64,000 bases of DNA from SIG644 sp045613985 (lineage in GTDB: Bacteria > Bacillota > Clostridia > Oscillospirales > CAG-272): the NCBI GenBank assembly GCA_045613985.1, contig JAZLCA010000072.1:1-64000 (forward strand), written 5' to 3'. The notes below the pieces were generated by a model. It had not been told where the DNA came from, did not search any database, and saw nothing but the letters and a program-made list of their open reading frames with translations. Shown piece after piece: positions 60,985 through 64,000 of this stretch. Every line of letters begins with the position of its first letter. Position 1 is the stretch's first letter. Made by a program: the position numbers and the translations under genes.

Positions 60985-61922
60985 GCTTCTTCCTCCGTGA
61001 GCTGCAACAGATCCTGCAGCATATTCATGGCAGTTTCGCGGTCCTTGACCGTCGCACCGCTGGCCTTGGCGTGACCGCCGCCGCCGTATTTCTTGGCAAT
61101 GGGATTGATGTTGTATTTATTGGAACGCAATTCGCACAAAACGCTCTCGTCGGTCTCGGTGAAATTCACCCAAATATCCACGCCTCGGATCTCGCCCATA
61201 ACATTGACCATACCGCGGGACAGCGTAAAATGGTCCACGCCGTAATTTTCAGCTTCTTCTTTGGTAGTGTAAATATAAGCCACGGGCTTATCGGTCAATT
61301 GAATCTTAAGTACAAATCTTGCCCGCAGTTGGATAAAGGAAAAATCGTCCGCGTACAGATTGCGATAGATATCGGCCGTTGAAAATTCGCGTTCCATCAG
61401 AAATGCGGCTAGGCGGAAAGTCTGGGCACTGGTCGAATCGTAGCGAAAACGTCCCGAGTCGGTGATCATACCGGTATACAGCGATTTGGCAGCCAAGGGA
61501 GAAACCGTCAGATTTCCCTCCATCGCCAGAGCGGTTACCAATCCGCAGCAGCTCTCGTAAGACGAATTTGTCACTTCGGTCTGCGCGATCTCTTCACAAA
61601 ACAAGTGATGATCTATACGGGCGGTCGCTTCGGCCAGCGTGTAGCGATCGTCGCTGATCAAGGCCTTGGCGGAGGTATCCAAAATTATGGCCAAGGCGCC
61701 CTTGTACACCTCATCCCCGATCTCGTCCATGCCGGAATCCTCCATAAAGCCGTATCGACGGGAGGCATCACCTACGACGTATACCGTCTTTTCGGGGAAA
61801 GAATCCTTGATGATATGCTTCAGGCCGATCTGGCTTCCCAGCGCGTCGCCGTCGGGGTTGGTATGGCGGTGAATGATGATCGTACTATATTTTTTGATCA
61901 ATTGAATAATCGGTTCAAACAT
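60981..61922 (-). CDS. DHH-family phosphoesterase, NrnA-like (first copy)
   Basis: 313 residues from the ATG at 61922 with GGAG upstream; the longer frame to 61949 overlaps dgt's end and is less likely. HRHTNPDGDALGS, RIDHHLF, MITDSGRFRYDS and YGGGGHAKASGATV are the DHH and DHHA1 motifs. The length equals the Bacillus NrnA class. Fourteen bp separate it from dgt. The tandem arrangement suggests divided substrates (nanoRNA, pAp, cyclic dinucleotide products). Confidence 0.9.
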   Translation of the reverse strand: MFEPIIQLIKKYSTIIIHRHTNPDGDALGSQIGLKHIIKDSFPEKTVYVVGDASRRYGFMEDSGMDEIGDEVYKGALAIILDTSAKALISDDRYTLAEATARIDHHLFCEEIAQTEVTNSSYESCCGLVTALAMEGNLTVSPLAAKSLYTGMITDSGRFRYDSTSAQTFRLAAFLMEREFSTADIYRNLYADDFSFIQLRARFVLKIQLTDKPVAYIYTTKEEAENYGVDHFTLSRGMVNVMGEIRGVDIWVNFTETDESVLCELRSNKYNINPIAKKYGGGGHAKASGATVKDRETAMNMLQDLLQLTEEEA

Positions 61923-61936
61923 ATTTTTCTCCGTTC

Positions 61937-63148
61937 TCAAATAATGCACTCATCAAAATAGCCTCTGTATTCTACCTTCAAAGGACTATTGGGGAACAAA
62001 TGATGATGAAGCTCGATAAAGTAATTATCCGTCATACTGGCAATATAGTCAACAACCAGCTGGTTGGGTTCCGTCTGCTCGTACGGAATGGCACGCTTGT
62101 AATGCACCGTATTGACGTAATCGATGTGGTGAGTGTAGATGGGCGAGTAGATGTTGTTGTTTTTCAAATCATCCAACAGCTGACCGTAGACCTCTGCCAT
62201 CATGGGCTTGACCGTTTGATCCAGCTTGGAAAATGCAACCGTGTTGTTGTAGATCAAGGCATAGTTGTCCTTTTTGGAGCGTTGGAGTGCCTTGAAATGC
62301 TTGCCATCGAGCTTGATATACGGCTTGCCGTAGCTATTCTCAATGATATTGACCACAAGGTTGTTGATCAATTCAGCGTTGATGGAGCCGATATCCTCGT
62401 TGACAAACATACTTTCCTCAACCAGCTTGGTACGCTGGGCATCCTGTCTGTCTTTGCCAAGATATGCAATAATATCGGCAAGGCGCACAACGCCAGCCTC
62501 CAACGTGGAGGGCATCAGCGCGCGAGCATACACGGGATCGTTGTAGCAACGCTCCACCATGCGATCAAATTCGGCAAAGCTGTACAGGGGCTCAGGATGA
62601 ATCTCCTCCAATTCAATCTCACCGTTGTGAGTGAGTATACCATTGAGCGTTTGCAAGCTGATATTATAGGGATAAATGCCGTCCAGCACACGGACCGAAT
62701 GGACGTTGTGGGCAAAGCGGCGGCCGGTGTGGGCGCGATACAGCTCGTCCAGATAATCCTCACCCGTATGTCCAAAGGGCGTGTGGCCGAGGTCGTGTCC
62801 CAGAGCGATCGCTTCGATCAGATCGAGATTCAGATGCAGCGCCGCACCGATGGTGCGCGAAATGCGGGAAACCAATTGAACGTGCAGGCTTCGGCGAGTG
62901 ATATCGTCATTCTTACACAGAGAAAACACCTGTGTTTTGTCGGTGTAGCGATTATAGAAAGGGCAATGCATGATTTTGTCGATATCGTGTACAAAGGTCG
63001 GACGCCAAACGCTTGCCGTGTCCTTTGACAGATTCTGACGGCGAATGACCTTGCTGTCATCGAAAGCAACTCTTTCATATATTCCCGTTTGCTTTGCTTG
63101 CTGTATTTTTTCCGTTGTTTCTTTTGATAAAACTTCGTATTTAGGCAT
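61937..63148 (-). CDS. dgt: Deoxyguanosinetriphosphate triphosphohydrolase-like HD-domain protein
   Basis: 403 residues from the ATG at 63148 (AAAGGAG upstream). RRQNLSKDTASVWRPTFVHDIDKI is the N-terminal signature region; NRYTDKTQVFS and the HD motif GHDLGHTPFGHTGE follow, then LTHNGE and a late Asp in RLADIIAYLGKD. Family members hydrolyse dNTPs to deoxynucleosides and triphosphate. First gene of the four-gene nucleotide operon, with a leader of about 90 nt. Confidence 0.9.
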   Translation of the reverse strand: MPKYEVLSKETTEKIQQAKQTGIYERVAFDDSKVIRRQNLSKDTASVWRPTFVHDIDKIMHCPFYNRYTDKTQVFSLCKNDDITRRSLHVQLVSRISRTIGAALHLNLDLIEAIALGHDLGHTPFGHTGEDYLDELYRAHTGRRFAHNVHSVRVLDGIYPYNISLQTLNGILTHNGEIELEEIHPEPLYSFAEFDRMVERCYNDPVYARALMPSTLEAGVVRLADIIAYLGKDRQDAQRTKLVEESMFVNEDIGSINAELINNLVVNIIENSYGKPYIKLDGKHFKALQRSKKDNYALIYNNTVAFSKLDQTVKPMMAEVYGQLLDDLKNNNIYSPIYTHHIDYVNTVHYKRAIPYEQTEPNQLVVDYIASMTDNYFIELHHHLFPNSPLKVEYRGYFDECII

Positions 63149-63241
63149 GGATATTTCTCCTTTCCTCATTTGTTATGTGTCAATGGTATGTGCCAAGGCA
63201 GCAACCATATAAAATTTTGTTATCTTTCTTCGTAACATATC

Positions 63242-63270
63242 ATTATATCACACATTTTTCGTTTTTGCAA
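63242..63270 (-). promoter_or_regulatory. Promoter for dgt-nrnA-nrnA-surE
   Basis: Minus strand: TTGCAA (63270-63265), 17-bp spacer ending TGA, TATAAT (63247-63242). Confidence 0.78.
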
Positions 63271-63300
63271 ATGTTTTTCAAAAAAATATCTCTTTTTTTC

Positions 63301-63350
63301 AAAAAAAGAGCCCATGCCCTGTTTGTCCTTACGGACGTGCAGTGCATGGG
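63301..63350 (-). terminator. Terminator of the GxGYxYP-domain gene
   Basis: Stem CCCATGC (63311-63317) with GCATGGG (63344-63350) enclosing a second hairpin; minus-strand T7 at 63307-63301. Confidence 0.88.
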
Positions 63351-63376
63351 AATTTGCCGCCGATGCGGTTTTGGGA

Positions 63377-64000
63377 TCAATCGCCGTAGATGTATTTACC
63401 TTGACCGGACTGAAGAACCAGGTCAAAGAGAGTGTACATATCGACGTATTTGTAGGTATAGCCATCGTTCTTGGCATTGGCGTATGCAAGAAATTCTTCA
63501 ATGGCATTGATAAGGCCGGGCGTGTACTGACGAATGGTACGGTAAGCGGCAAAGCTGGTTCCGCTTCGTTTGATCCAATTGTACATCGTGTCCAGCCAGC
63601 CCTCCGAGCCAGGATAGATGTCGCACATATTCATGTAGACCGTCTCTTCGTTGTATACCGTCAGGTACTTGCTACCGTCGTTATGGAAGGAGCCGTGGGG
63701 CGAGATCTTGGCATAAGCAGACATCTCGCGCAGGGTCAGAGGCTTCTGATTGATGATGAAGCCGACGATGTCCATATCAAACTTATCCAGATAAGGACGG
63801 TTATAATCCAGCCACAAATCCATATCCTTGAGCATGGTCGGCATGACGTAGCCCGCGCCGCTGTCACCCGTGACGAAATAGTCAAGATCCGTCTTGTTCT
63901 CGTAGACGTAGTCAAAGATCATGGGAACACGGTCGGACAGGTTGGGGTTGAAGGCCCACATCAGCGGGATCTTGCCGCGCTCACCCTCGGTAAAGCAGTA
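63377..64000 (-). CDS. GxGYxYP-type putative glycoside hydrolase, C-terminal part; 5' end outside window
   Basis: The frame is open to the right edge; 208 residues are visible. TGDSGAGYVMPTML carries the GxGYxxP motif that names the family (putative glycosidases found in gut bacteria). MWAFNPNLSDRVPMIFDYVY before it fits the (beta/alpha) barrel region, and aromatic residues are frequent (YNWIKR, YKYVDMYTLFDL). Nothing can be said about signal peptide or substrate. It adds to the glycan-use theme of the window. Confidence 0.75.
   Translation of the reverse strand, partial: YCFTEGERGKIPLMWAFNPNLSDRVPMIFDYVYENKTDLDYFVTGDSGAGYVMPTMLKDMDLWLDYNRPYLDKFDMDIVGFIINQKPLTLREMSAYAKISPHGSFHNDGSKYLTVYNEETVYMNMCDIYPGSEGWLDTMYNWIKRSGTSFAAYRTIRQYTPGLINAIEEFLAYANAKNDGYTYKYVDMYTLFDLVLQSGQGKYIYGD

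Overview
The window reads as one contig from a Gram-positive, low-to-moderate GC anaerobe of the class Clostridia (Bacillota), probably a gut commensal. This rests on gene content and signals, not a database search: AAGGAGG-type ribosome binding sites, frequent intrinsic terminators, sigma-70 promoters with 17-bp spacing and often an extended -10 (TGnTATAAT), the lepB-rbgA-rnhB-yraN and tig-clpP-clpX orders, an ECF sigma/DUF4367 anti-sigma pair, a DUF1540 protein, a partial glycyl radical enzyme, and a SipW/TasA-type surface fibre locus. No phage, insertion sequence, CRISPR array or rRNA operon was seen. One tRNA gene is present (tRNA-Ser, anticodon CGA).

Layout. 1-5 kb: end of a glycyl radical enzyme, then a secreted GH31 glycosidase with three CBM-like modules. 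5-8 kb: ECF sigma factor and a large five-repeat anti-sigma-like membrane protein. 8-16.3 kb: flotillin, a small lipoprotein, an HPr-kinase-like ATPase, a GH38 alpha-mannosidase, a stomatin/NfeD pair and a membrane protein. 16.4-30.4 kb: housekeeping block (lepB, rbgA, rnhB, yraN, dipeptidase, thrC, DUF1540, metallophosphoesterase, tig-clpP-clpX, malQ, topB). 30.4-46.7 kb: Mbeg1-like hydrolase with a heparinase-like protein, purC, rhodanese lipoprotein, tRNA-Ser, YD-repeat lipoprotein, an aconitase X/old-yellow-enzyme operon, then GH2, a DMT transporter and GH36. 46.7-58 kb: the surface/biofilm locus, all on the minus strand: tetR, sipW, tasA, a two-pass membrane protein ending in a ribosomal L15-like domain, a second sipW, two more TasA-like proteins and a 1730-residue repeat protein. 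58-64 kb: serine hydrolase, the dgt-nrnA-nrnA-surE operon, and a partial GxGYxYP-domain protein.

How the genes fit together. The scattered glycosidases (GH31, GH38, GH2, GH36), the heparinase-like protein, malQ and the GxGYxYP protein suggest a glycan forager; GH38, GH2 beta-mannosidase-like and GH36 activities would suit mannose- and galactose-containing glycans. The 46.7-58 kb locus looks like a self-contained secretion and assembly system: SipW-type peptidases would mature TasA-like subunits under TetR control. A recurring AACACTACAG motif upstream of both tetR and tasA is a candidate TetR operator.

The most unusual item is the 424-residue protein at 53833-55107. It has a TasA-like ectodomain between two membrane helices, a Pro/Glu-rich linker, and a C-terminal 78 residues that resemble the C-terminal domain of ribosomal protein uL15. 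Other points of note are five perfect inverted repeats packed into 170 bp between sipW and tasA, the aconitase X plus enoate-reductase-like operon, and an RbgA-like GTPase with an altered G4 motif.
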